Shown piece by piece: positions 44,483 to 52,795 of a DNA stretch of 64,000 bases. The notes under the pieces are model-generated. The model made no database searches, was not told the DNA's origin, and saw only the letters and a list, made by a program, of their open reading frames with translations. The position numbers were made by a program, and so were the translations under genes. The DNA comes from Anaerosolibacter sp. (GTDB taxonomy: Bacteria; Bacillota; Clostridia; Peptostreptococcales; Thermotaleaceae). The DNA lies in contig NZ_JARBTM010000001.1 of the NCBI RefSeq assembly GCF_029240175.1, forward strand, positions 186,001 through 250,000, in the 5' to 3' direction. Within the stretch, counting starts at the first letter, position 1; every line of letters starts with the position of its first letter.

Positions 44483-45168
44483 ATTTTCCATCTGTATCCA
44501 GTACCCCACACTGTCTCAATGTAGGTAGGGCTAGATGAATCATCTTCGATTTTCGTTCGGAGGCGCCGAATGTTTACATCCACGATTTTTGTATCTCCAA
44601 TATAGCTCCATCCCCATATCACATTCAACAGTTCATCTCTCGTAAAAGCTTTTCCAGGGTTCTCTAAAAATAATTTCATTAAAAGGTATTCTTTCGGTGT
44701 CATCTCAAGTACTTTGCCTTCCTTAAATATCTTATGTGCCTCGGTATCCAGCAGAAAAGGCGGTCTTTCAATATGTTGAACGCCCATTGCCGTTGCTCCG
44801 CTTTCCATACGTCGCAGTAAAGCATTCACCCGTAATGCAAGCTCTGTAGGATTGAAGGGTTTTATTACATAATCATCCGCGCCAAATTTCAAACCGCAAA
44901 TCTTGTCTGTATCTTGACCTCGAGCAGTCAACATAATAATTCCAATGTTATGAAATTCTTTTCGGAGGGCTTCACAGACCATAAACCCGTCTATCCCTGG
45001 CAGCATCACGTCTAGAATCACCACATGGGGGTTTTCATCTCTAGCCTTTGTTAGGCCCTCTTCTCCTGATGCAGCTTCAATAATCGCATAATTACCATGA
45101 ACCAAACTTACTTTTAATAAGCTTCTGATACTATGTTCGTCCTCTACGATCAAGACTTTATGCTTCAT
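44479..45168 (-). CDS. OmpR/PhoB-family response regulator
   Basis: 229 residues. Receiver domain with acidic pair (VEDEHS), phospho-acceptor Asp in VVILDVMLPGIDG, and Lys in VIKPFNP; C-terminal winged helix (TPKEYLLMKLFLENPGKAFTRDELL, VDVNIRRLRTKIE). Start preceded by AAGGAGTTGT. 61 bp after the ECF sigma gene, overlapping the kinase gene, so sigma, RR, HK and lipoprotein form one transcription block. Confidence 0.95.
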   Translation of the reverse strand: MKHKVLIVEDEHSIRSLLKVSLVHGNYAIIEAASGEEGLTKARDENPHVVILDVMLPGIDGFMVCEALRKEFHNIGIIMLTARGQDTDKICGLKFGADDYVIKPFNPTELALRVNALLRRMESGATAMGVQHIERPPFLLDTEAHKIFKEGKVLEMTPKEYLLMKLFLENPGKAFTRDELLNVIWGWSYIGDTKIVDVNIRRLRTKIEDDSSSPTYIETVWGTGYRWKI

Positions 45169-45229
45169 AGTACAACTCCTTTGTTTCTAGCGTATATTTG
45201 TAATTATATCATTACAAGCCCATTTATCT

Positions 45230-45793
45230 CTACATGGCAGACGAAACTGTGAATTCTTGCTTCAACTCTTTTTCCTCAAGAAGGTGATAAAGCTTACTCT
45301 TTGCACGATGAATCCTCGTTTTTACAGTACCGCAGCTTAGATTTAGCCTTTTTGCAATATCATTATAGGGCAAATCATGGTAATACCTGAGAATGATTAC
45401 CTTGCGATAATGGCTGTCCAACCCATCGATTGCTGCTTTTATCTGGTTAAATTCAAATTTTGCCACTACCTCATCTTCTATTGTCCAGCAAGGCTGGGTC
45501 CATTGCTCAATGGAAGCTACGGGTGATACTCTATGATTCTTTCTTATATGATCTCTTGCTAAATTTAGAGCAATACGACAAATCCAACCTTTAAATCTGT
45601 CCATGTCCTTTAGCATTGATATCTTTTGAAAAGCTACTAAATATGCTTCATTGGTTAGCTCCTTTGCCAATTCATAGTCTCTGCAAAAACGGTAGACAGT
45701 ATAATATACGTTTTTATAATAGAGGGTATAAACCATTTCCTGTTCCTCTAGACCCAATCCTTGCTTTTCCATGTTCTCTGATAAAACTTCCAT
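45230..45793 (-). CDS. ECF-type RNA polymerase sigma factor
   Basis: 187 residues. Region 2 (YYTVYRFCRDYELAKELTNEAYLVAFQ, WICRIALNLARDHIRK) and region 4 helix-turn-helix (LPYNDIAKRLNLSCGTVKTRIHRAKSKL) are intact; regions 1.1 and 3 are absent. No anti-sigma factor gene is adjacent: instead the gene is followed by a response regulator and kinase on the same strand. ACAAGGAGTGG upstream of the ATG. A C-terminal tail of about 18 residues follows region 4. Confidence 0.92.
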   Translation of the reverse strand: MEVLSENMEKQGLGLEEQEMVYTLYYKNVYYTVYRFCRDYELAKELTNEAYLVAFQKISMLKDMDRFKGWICRIALNLARDHIRKNHRVSPVASIEQWTQPCWTIEDEVVAKFEFNQIKAAIDGLDSHYRKVIILRYYHDLPYNDIAKRLNLSCGTVKTRIHRAKSKLYHLLEEKELKQEFTVSSAM

Positions 45794-45895
45794 CCTTGTT
45801 CCACTCCTTGTGCTTGTATCCTATCTTGATAGTTCCATTGTATTATCTCTGTTCTTTTAAGTCGTTACAAAAAAGTTACGAAAAATGATCAATTT

Positions 45896-45945
45896 GAACA
45901 AAAACATTTCATACTCTGAAATCTAAGGAAATGCTTTTGTTCTTC
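45896..45945 (+). repeat. Dispersed hairpin repeat, copy 2
   Basis: GAACAAAAACATTTCATACT, then CTGAAATCTAAGG and AAATGCTTTTGTTCTTC: closely similar to 37086-37140, with a 5-nt length difference in the loop. Confidence 0.7.
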
Positions 45946-46073
45946 ATAGGGAACTAATAGTTCCCTATGACGCTTCGCTGTGACCCTCCAAATATTAGAC
46001 ATAAAGGGATGAACCCCTTTAAAAATCCCCCATATCTAGAAAATTTAAGATCGTAATTTTCTAGATATAAATA

Positions 46074-46101
46074 AAAACTCCTGGATTTACCCAGGAGTTT
46101 T
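46074..46101 (-). terminator. Terminator of the GGDEF/EAL gene
   Basis: AAAACTCCTGG (46074-46084) with CCAGGAGTTTT (46091-46101), then TTATTTATATC on the minus strand. Confidence 0.85.
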
Positions 46102-46140
46102 GTAATGTGTCCATTCTTATGTAATTAATTACTATTCAAT

Positions 46141-48270
46141 CTAATCAAGGCCTTTTTCTTGATCTGCAAGCAATTTTTCCAATGCATCGGGGGATACTGG
46201 CTTACTAAATAAATATCCTTGGGCTTTATCACAGTTTTGTTCTTGAAGAAATTTATGTTGGGTCTCTGTTTCGATTCCTTCTGCTGTCACAGTAAGATTC
46301 ATGCTGTGGGCCAAAGTAATCAATGATTTGGCAATAGCCTCTTCATTGGAACCCATAGTAATATCCTTTACAAAGCTTTTATCTATCTTCAATGTATCTA
46401 TTGGCAGCTGTTTCAAATAATTCAAAGAGGAATATCCGGTTCCAAAATCATCCAAAGCGATCTTAATGCCTAAGCTTCTGAGCTTTTTAAGTATCTCCAC
46501 AGTATGTGCTAAATCTTTCATGGCCAAACTCTCCGTGATTTCCAACTCTATGTACTCAGGCTCTAAATCATTTTCTAAGATGATGCGATGAATCATCTCC
46601 ACCAAATTCTGTTGTTGAAACTGTCTCGCCGAAAGATTGATGCCAATTCCTAATGGTGGATAGCCTGCATCCTTCCATTTCCTGCACTGGCTACAAGCTT
46701 CACTTAATATCCATTCTCCTATATCCATAATCATTCCCGTCTCTTCTGCTATGGGAATAAACTTTACAGGAGGCACCATTCCCCAGACGGGATGATTCCA
46801 TCGAATAAGGGCTTCAACACCTACTATTTTTCCATTTTCCAGATCTACTTGGGGCTGATAATGAAGTAATAATTCTTTACGTTCTAAAGCACGCCTTAAG
46901 CTATTGCTCATTTCAAGCTTCTCTACAATCTTTTTATTCATATCCATGGTATAGAATCGAAAATTGTTCTTTCCGAAGTCCTTTGCACTATACATGGCTG
47001 TGTCTGCATTTCTAAGGAGGGCATGCCGATCTTCTCCATCCAATGGATATACGGCGATACCAATACTAGTCGTAATATAAAACTCTCGGTCATCTAGAAG
47101 CCAAGGGTTTTGGAAAGCTGCAAGCACCCTATTGACAACCGGTATAACATCCTCTTTTTTCGTAATACCGGGCAAAAGAATGGCAAACTCATCTCCCCCT
47201 AATCGGGTAACAATTCCCTGTTCACCAAGACATCGTCTCAAAAGCTCCCCCACATTCTTCAGCAGCAGATCTCCAAAAATATGGCCCAAGGTATCATTAA
47301 CCATTTTAAAATTATCTAGATCTAGATAAAGCAAAGCGGTCATTTCTCCTTTTTTCTTCGAATCCTCTAAGGAAGTAGAAAGACTTTCTTCAAATACCAC
47401 ACGGTTTGGTAACTCAGTTAAATTATCATAATAAGCCAGCCGATGTATCTTCTCTTCTGCCCGCTTCTGATTGGTTATATCCTTATGGGAGCCTACCATT
47501 CTGATGGGATTTCCATGATCATCCCATACAGCCTTTCCCCGACTGGCAATCCAACGATAATCGCCTTCCTTCGTCCGTAATCGATACTCATGCTCATAGG
47601 AAGGTATTTTTCTACTTAGATATTTTCCCCTTACTTCCAAGGTACTGGCAATATCTTCAGCATGGATGATACTCTGCCACCCTTCTATTGTGTTGGGAAT
47701 CTCATCTTCCTCATACCCTAAGATTTCCTTGGTTCGGTTGAAGAAAAAATTGTCTTGTTTGGTTATATCGTGAACCCAAATTCCATCACTGGTTCCTTCA
47801 AGGGCTAATCGATATCGTTCTTCGCTCTCTTTTAAAGCTACTTCACTTTTCAAAAGCGCATCATATTTTTCTTTTAAGGCTTCCTCGGTAGCGATAAGCT
47901 GCCCATGGACAGCTTCTAGTTCTTCATAGCTCTGAATCAGTTTCTGATTCCAATACTCGCCTTTTTTCAAGCTGCTTCCGACCATAAAGTAAATCATGAT
48001 CCCTGTGACAAAGATAAACATCCAGCCCTTGATGGTTTGTACCATGGTTAAAGTTTCAATATTATTAAAAAGCTCGGCAAGGGCTTCATCAGATAATATG
48101 ACCCATGCACAACCTATGGTTAAGTAAAGCAGTGCTACCTTTATCGGTACAAGGGATAACTCCGGTTTTTTATGTAATGCCAATAACCCTTTTATTCCAT
48201 CGACTTCCTGGCTAGTATCCCTTTGTTGAATCGACTGCTTCCATCCATTATCTTTGTTTGTCTTGTTCAT
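46141..48270 (-). CDS. PAS-GGDEF-EAL cyclic-di-GMP signalling protein
   Basis: 709 residues. Two N-terminal membrane helices (about 43-62 and 80-100) with a short external loop, coiled coil, PAS/PAC domain (about 145-265), GGDEF domain (about 280-435; TRLGGDEFAILLPG intact) and EAL domain (about 450-700; GVEALIRWNHP, ELEITESLAMKD, DDFGTGYSSL intact). Both cyclase and phosphodiesterase sites look functional, so it could make or break c-di-GMP depending on the PAS signal. AAAGGTGT precedes the ATG. Monocistronic. Confidence 0.95.
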   Translation of the reverse strand: MNKTNKDNGWKQSIQQRDTSQEVDGIKGLLALHKKPELSLVPIKVALLYLTIGCAWVILSDEALAELFNNIETLTMVQTIKGWMFIFVTGIMIYFMVGSSLKKGEYWNQKLIQSYEELEAVHGQLIATEEALKEKYDALLKSEVALKESEERYRLALEGTSDGIWVHDITKQDNFFFNRTKEILGYEEDEIPNTIEGWQSIIHAEDIASTLEVRGKYLSRKIPSYEHEYRLRTKEGDYRWIASRGKAVWDDHGNPIRMVGSHKDITNQKRAEEKIHRLAYYDNLTELPNRVVFEESLSTSLEDSKKKGEMTALLYLDLDNFKMVNDTLGHIFGDLLLKNVGELLRRCLGEQGIVTRLGGDEFAILLPGITKKEDVIPVVNRVLAAFQNPWLLDDREFYITTSIGIAVYPLDGEDRHALLRNADTAMYSAKDFGKNNFRFYTMDMNKKIVEKLEMSNSLRRALERKELLLHYQPQVDLENGKIVGVEALIRWNHPVWGMVPPVKFIPIAEETGMIMDIGEWILSEACSQCRKWKDAGYPPLGIGINLSARQFQQQNLVEMIHRIILENDLEPEYIELEITESLAMKDLAHTVEILKKLRSLGIKIALDDFGTGYSSLNYLKQLPIDTLKIDKSFVKDITMGSNEEAIAKSLITLAHSMNLTVTAEGIETETQHKFLQEQNCDKAQGYLFSKPVSPDALEKLLADQEKGLD

Positions 48271-48523
48271 AGTAGAACACCTTTCATATAGAAATTTATA
48301 TTTTTCTCATTAGCGGATGCATGTTACAGCCTGTCGGCAATTTGATATCTTTTATCTGTCCGTTATCATATAAATACTTATCAGTATTATATAGTATTCA
48401 TTTGCAAGTTTCTACATCGTTCTCCATATTTTGCGTTTATTTTTTCTTTTTCTAAATCCCTGTTTATCCCTTTCACCCATGCCAAATTATTTGTGGTATA
48501 ATATACACAAGAGGTGATCATAA

Positions 48524-48736
48524 ATGAAAAAGAAAAAAGCAATACAGAAAGAAAGCATCCATCTCGATGGAAAAAAGGCTTTTATCCACAGTGCCAACAA
48601 ACTTAATCGCAGCATGTCTGAAGTATCACGGGGTTGTGGTGTTATGGGAGATGTAAAATACAATCGAAAGAAAGTAAAAAGATCCGTCCAAAAGGAACTG
48701 AAAGATAATTGGACGGATCTTTTAATATTTAATTAG
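48524..48736 (+). CDS. Small basic protein with a terminator-like hairpin inside its coding end
   Basis: 70 residues, strongly basic N-terminus (MKKKKAIQKES), a middle with SANKLNRSMSEVSRGCG, and a Lys-rich region (KYNRKKVKRSVQKELK). AAGAGGTGAT precedes the ATG. A 15-bp perfect stem (48677-48691 with 48709-48723) followed by TTTTAATATTT lies in codons 52-67, before the stop at 48734. Transcripts ending there would have no stop codon. This layout resembles arfA of E. coli and brfA of B. subtilis, small basic ribosome-rescue proteins made from non-stop mRNA. The sequence itself is not recognised. Confidence 0.65.
   Translation: MKKKKAIQKESIHLDGKKAFIHSANKLNRSMSEVSRGCGVMGDVKYNRKKVKRSVQKELKDNWTDLLIFN
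48677..48723. terminator. Hairpin terminator located within the small basic ORF
   Basis: AAAAGATCCGTCCAA (48677-48691) with TTGGACGGATCTTTT (48709-48723), loop 17 nt. T-rich downstream on plus (TTTTAATATTT) and on minus (TTTTTACTTTCTTTC), so it may also end the convergent gene that stops at 48739. Confidence 0.75.
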
Positions 48737-48738
48737 CC

Positions 48739-49338
48739 TCATTGAATGAGTATTTCCACAATCTCATTCATGCTCGTTCCCCTTTTGATGCTCTTCTTAC
48801 CGGGAACCACGTTTTCTTTTTCTTTTAATGCACCTAAGATATACGTTAAGCTGGCCTCATCATCAATCAATTTGGCCTCATATATCTTTTGTGAAGTCAC
48901 ATGATGCTTTCTTGATACTACGCCCAGCAGCTGGGTTACTTTCCATCCTTGGCTGATAATGCCGTGATCGGTTAACACCTGTCCAGCTTTCACAGTATCT
49001 AGTGTTCTTAGGTTTAAAAGGATTTTAAAGTCCTCTTTACTTGCTATTAATTGCTTCCGATACAGCATTTCTGCTATTTCTTCCGATGATAGCCCTTCCT
49101 TGATCACAATCTGAACAATTTCTGGCTCATTTGCTGATTCCTCTTTGCTTTCTTCATTATCTACAATTTCTTTGTCGGTTGGAGTTTCTTCCTGAACGAC
49201 CTGGTTGGCAGCATCAAGCCTCCCCATGACCTCTTTTTGATAATTCGTCATCTTGGTTCCTACCATGCCTAACATTGAAGCGATAATCAATCCCATTCCA
49301 ATCCCTAATATAAATACAAATCGTATATGTCTTTTCAA
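48739..49338 (-). CDS. YceG/MltG-like membrane protein lacking the catalytic domain
   Basis: 199 residues. One membrane helix (about residues 5-25), a linker rich in Glu/Asn, then two copies of the LysM-like subdomain of the MltG (YceG) family: IVIKEGLSSEEIAEMLYRKQLI (about 88-110) and KSIKRGTSMNEIVEILIQ at the very end. The catalytic YceG domain with its essential Glu is absent. Proteins of this type are common in Clostridia; role unknown, peptidoglycan-related by homology. TTG start at 49338 chosen because AAGGAGGCAAAA precedes it. Confidence 0.75.
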   Translation of the reverse strand: MKRHIRFVFILGIGMGLIIASMLGMVGTKMTNYQKEVMGRLDAANQVVQEETPTDKEIVDNEESKEESANEPEIVQIVIKEGLSSEEIAEMLYRKQLIASKEDFKILLNLRTLDTVKAGQVLTDHGIISQGWKVTQLLGVVSRKHHVTSQKIYEAKLIDDEASLTYILGALKEKENVVPGKKSIKRGTSMNEIVEILIQ

Positions 49339-49462
49339 TTTTGCCTCCTTATGCCCTTCGTGGTCCAATAAATAGTTTCTATCTTATTATATCGTCATCA
49401 TATATTAAAACAAAAGACCTATTTATTGTTTATAAGGTACCATTTCGTGGAACTGAAAGGAA

Positions 49463-49494
49463 AAACCCTTGAAAATTTACATTTCCAAGGGTTT
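49463..49494 (-). terminator. Terminator after the permease gene
   Basis: AAACCCTT.GAAAAT (49463-49476) with ATTTCC..AAGGGTTT (49481-49494), 14 bp with one wobble in minus-strand RNA, then TTCC. Confidence 0.6.
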
Positions 49495-49538
49495 GCCACT
49501 GGTTTATCCTATCACTTTGTGACAGCCATCTAATATAA

Positions 49539-50906
49539 CTAAGCTTCAGAAATCTCTTGTTCCTGCTCTTTTTTATTTTCATATGCTTTCTTTACTCCGA
49601 TTAGGAAATGAAGAACAATCCCTGCAGCTAATCCCCAAGCAGCACTTTGGAAGGCAAGGAATATAGCCATAATTCCTGCTACGCCAGCCTCTTCCTTGCT
49701 CTTTAGCATATCTACCGCAATATAAGTACATGCAAAGCCTTGTACAAGGAGCGTAAGAGAAAGTCCTGCAGGAAGTACTGGTTTAACCAATGAAATAACC
49801 GGCATAAAGAAGGCAGCTATGGCCATGGCAAAGACAAAGGAGCTTATACCTGAAAAAATACTATCCATAGCTTTTCGACCATGCTTATATCTTTCTGCGT
49901 TTGCAATGGTTCCCCCTGCCCACAATGGGCCGCATAATGGTGCATATGGTGCAAAAATTCCCATGATCAGGTTTCTAATTCCTGAGATAATATTTGATCT
50001 CGTTGGATTGAATTCAATGACTTCATCTTGTCGGACTTGATCAGCATCTTTCGTCACAACCTCTGCCAATACAAAATCTCCAAAAGCAATAATATACGCT
50101 GCAAACACCATTGGTATCGCCTTTATAAAGTATGCCAAAGGAGGAAACCCAGGTGTACCTAAGACTGTATATCCACTGATTAGCTCTCCAAATCTTAAGC
50201 TGACTACCCCACCTTCGATGACAGGAGCAGGTATCTCTCCAACAATAGGACCAATAATTGCTGCAACTATAAATCCAGGTAACATTCCGTATTTGGATAC
50301 CTGACCCAAGAACGCGCTTTTATTTTTTGCCACTGCAAAACGCCATGAGAATAATACTAGAAAGCAAAGGGCTGCTCCCACCAATATCGTAATCTCTTTT
50401 CCTTCCATTCTTCCACCAGGTTTGATTACCCCATGAACTGCAGCTATACCAGCTCCTAGAATGATTCCAGCTCTTAAGGAAACGGGCACATAGGAGACTA
50501 ATTTTTTAGCCAAGCCTGTTACTCCCATAAAAGTGAATAATACTGCCATTGATAACTGCAATGCGATAATTGCATGAATTCGATCAGGTCCTTCTGGGAA
50601 TCCACCTGCAAAAGCAAGTACCAAAGGAATAGCAGGTGTAATCCATCCAGGAAACACGGGATCACCAAATGTAGGGTGTAAAATATAAAGCAATCCATTT
50701 AATATCATCATGGTCAGTGCAACCTCAAAGGAACACCCTAAGGTTTCTTGAACCACTGGTATCGCCCCCATGGGTACCGCAACCAGTAATATCCCCTGTA
50801 TTATTTCTGGTAATTCCCAGCGGTAGTGAATAAATGGCAGCCGCAGTTTAAAAAGTCCTAAACTTATATAGGGTTGTTCTTTTCCATACTCTCTAACAAT
50901 GGCCAT
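49539..50906 (-). CDS. NCS2/SulP-like multi-pass permease
   Basis: 455 residues, 12-14 membrane helices. Resembles solute carrier families built on the 7+7 UraA fold: VSLRAGIILGAGIAAVHG, GLPGFIVAAIIGP-like and FGDFVLAEVVTKDADQ segments. No xanthine/uracil signature I can be sure of. It is the last gene on the same strand as the CoA-transferase and AbfD-like genes, separated by a 337-bp gap, so a role in uptake of the pathway substrate (a carboxylate) is plausible. AAGGAGGG precedes the ATG. Confidence 0.8.
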   Translation of the reverse strand: MAIVREYGKEQPYISLGLFKLRLPFIHYRWELPEIIQGILLVAVPMGAIPVVQETLGCSFEVALTMMILNGLLYILHPTFGDPVFPGWITPAIPLVLAFAGGFPEGPDRIHAIIALQLSMAVLFTFMGVTGLAKKLVSYVPVSLRAGIILGAGIAAVHGVIKPGGRMEGKEITILVGAALCFLVLFSWRFAVAKNKSAFLGQVSKYGMLPGFIVAAIIGPIVGEIPAPVIEGGVVSLRFGELISGYTVLGTPGFPPLAYFIKAIPMVFAAYIIAFGDFVLAEVVTKDADQVRQDEVIEFNPTRSNIISGIRNLIMGIFAPYAPLCGPLWAGGTIANAERYKHGRKAMDSIFSGISSFVFAMAIAAFFMPVISLVKPVLPAGLSLTLLVQGFACTYIAVDMLKSKEEAGVAGIMAIFLAFQSAAWGLAAGIVLHFLIGVKKAYENKKEQEQEISEA

Positions 50907-51243
50907 AATAACCCTCCTTATTCATTAAAAATTCAGAAATATGTTCTTATGAAAGCATCCTTACATTCAATTCATCGATATATTTACCTATCAGAACGGT
51001 GGTATAGATGGCTGTCATCCTTAACACCAATTATTTGTAGGGTCCTCTCCCCTATTTCAAGGGTGAGAGGCCCCATACTCATACTTTCATTAGCAACTAG
51101 TATGCTGTGAGGTCCACCCTCACTGAAAGCAGGAGTCCAACAAATGTAATGATTCGTATAACATCCCTGTCGATGTCCTCGGTCACATCCCCTATAGGGT
51201 GAAATGCCTTATGTGTTCGTCAAATTTACTATATTCTTGTTGC
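50907..51243. other. Gap between AbfD-like and permease genes
   Basis: No intact gene. Minus-strand RNA can fold GGGGCCTCTC with GAGAGGACCC (near 51030-51072) and GTGAGGGTGGACCTCAC (near 51108-51125). One minus frame stays open for over 70 codons without a start until late (GPLTLEIGERTLQIIGVK), which could be a decayed coding remnant or chance. Promoter for the permease not recognised. Confidence 0.35.
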
Positions 51244-52701
51244 TTACTTTTTTGGAGGTTCTGCAAGATCAGCTGTGATACCAGCAATTCTCTTGGCATC
51301 AGATGCATGGTCTTCCCATTTTGTAAGTGCTTTAACTACTAGCTTGGCACCATCAGGAGATCCACCACCGTGCATACAACCTGGGATGCCGCCGCCAACT
51401 GTCAGCCATTCAACAAGACGAGCTGCACGGGCACGAGACTCGCCATCTGTACCAGCTGTAAGCGTTTCGATCAACTTCTTACCGTATTCTGGATGCTGGA
51501 AATCAGCGTAGGGAGGCATACAACCTGTCTCTGCTATACCACCACTGATATCCTGGGCCATAACCTTTACATCATAGGGCAGTTTTGCAACTTGCGTCTT
51601 GTTGGTATGGGCTAATAGAGGGCTAGGAATAAAGGTTCCTGAGGCAGTCTTCTTACCTTTTACCATGGCACCAAGTCCCAATCCATAAGTAATTTCATTT
51701 TTTATTGCCATTTCATTGAGGGTAGTTTGGAATGTCTTTTGGGAAAGCCCGTTGGCGCGAGCCATGTTGATAGCAGCTCCAATCATGATGTCACCCTGGC
51801 CAGCAACGCAAGCACCGATGGCTGCACGGTATATAGCCGCAAAATCACCGATAATCTTGCCAGAGTATTTGAATTCACCACAGAGGAATAAACGCTCATT
51901 AGGTACAAACACATCTTCAAAAAGGATGTAAGCCTGAGTAATGTTACCAACCTTTGGGGCATCCCAACCTTCTTCCAAATCCCGCTCATCACTTGGACGA
52001 CGAGTTTCTATGATGGTGATCCCTGGAGCATCCTTGGGGATTGCACCGGCTACACAGAAATCAGCATCATCTGCACCATAACCGCTGGTGGGAATAAACA
52101 CAAGTTCATGGGCAGCTGCAGTACCGCAGATCTGGATTTTATAACCGCTGATAACAACACCATCTGCCCGTCTTTCTTTAATATGTAGGTAGGAGTCTGG
52201 ATTGGATTGCTGTGATGGCTTCAGAGAACGATTCCCTTTCGCATCAGTTATTGCGCCTACCAATGCAAGGGCATTGTCCTCCACATGCATCATATAGTTT
52301 TTAAGCCGCTCATGATAATTGGTACCGTTTTCTTTATCACATTGGAATGTTGCATCCCAAAGAGCAGAAAGGACGGTCCAGCCCGCACAAGTAGCCCCGG
52401 TACAGGTACCAGACCAGCGATATTGGTCACGTTTCATATCAGCATTGCCAACAATGTCTTCCATTGAGGTCATGAGCGTATTCCAACGATGGGCTTTTTC
52501 ACCAGAAAGGAAAGATATTGTGGTATAAAGTGGAGATTTTTTCTCGTCAAAAGCCATATCATAAGCGTGGGCAACTGATTCAACGTGCAGCCTCGTTGCA
52601 GCATGTGTTGTAACATCCTCGATTAGTTCACCAAACTTGTAAATATTTGGACGCATTTTCTTTAAGCTCTCTTTGTACTGATTTCCATTCATTAATGTCA
52701 T
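51244..52701 (-). CDS. 4-hydroxybutyryl-CoA dehydratase (AbfD)/HpaB-family flavoprotein, divergent
   Basis: 485 residues, full length for the AbfD/HpaB family (acyl-CoA-dehydrogenase-like fold, FAD). AbfD dehydrates 4-hydroxybutyryl-CoA to crotonyl-CoA using FAD and a [4Fe-4S] cluster bound by Cys99, Cys103, His292, Cys299 (known for Clostridium aminobutyricum). Here the cysteine pair is Cys100-x4-Cys105 rather than x3, the His position reads Tyr291 (AAIYRAAIGAC) and the last Cys is Cys298; the Lys after it is Val. So the cluster may be altered or absent. Adjacent CoA-transferase and beta-oxidation genes support a CoA-ester lyase or dehydratase role. ATG at 52701 with AAGGAGTG; a TTG at 52707 is less likely. 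Confidence 0.85.
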   Translation of the reverse strand: MTLMNGNQYKESLKKMRPNIYKFGELIEDVTTHAATRLHVESVAHAYDMAFDEKKSPLYTTISFLSGEKAHRWNTLMTSMEDIVGNADMKRDQYRWSGTCTGATCAGWTVLSALWDATFQCDKENGTNYHERLKNYMMHVEDNALALVGAITDAKGNRSLKPSQQSNPDSYLHIKERRADGVVISGYKIQICGTAAAHELVFIPTSGYGADDADFCVAGAIPKDAPGITIIETRRPSDERDLEEGWDAPKVGNITQAYILFEDVFVPNERLFLCGEFKYSGKIIGDFAAIYRAAIGACVAGQGDIMIGAAINMARANGLSQKTFQTTLNEMAIKNEITYGLGLGAMVKGKKTASGTFIPSPLLAHTNKTQVAKLPYDVKVMAQDISGGIAETGCMPPYADFQHPEYGKKLIETLTAGTDGESRARAARLVEWLTVGGGIPGCMHGGGSPDGAKLVVKALTKWEDHASDAKRIAGITADLAEPPKK

Positions 52702-52795
52702 ATTCAATCACTCCTTAATCATATTTTGTCATGCTTTCCTACCGGACCTTAATGCTTTCAATGGCTTTTCTCTATATCCCCTTTTAGCACGCGCT

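Larger units (their letters stand above)
45794..46140. other. Intergenic region with several hairpins
   Basis: Contains the dispersed hairpin repeat copy 2 (45896-45945), an 11-bp stem (45945-45955 with 45959-45969), a 14-bp stem (46032-46045 with 46055-46068) and the GGDEF gene terminator. No ORF supported; the sigma-factor promoter should be near 45800-45850. Confidence 0.5.
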
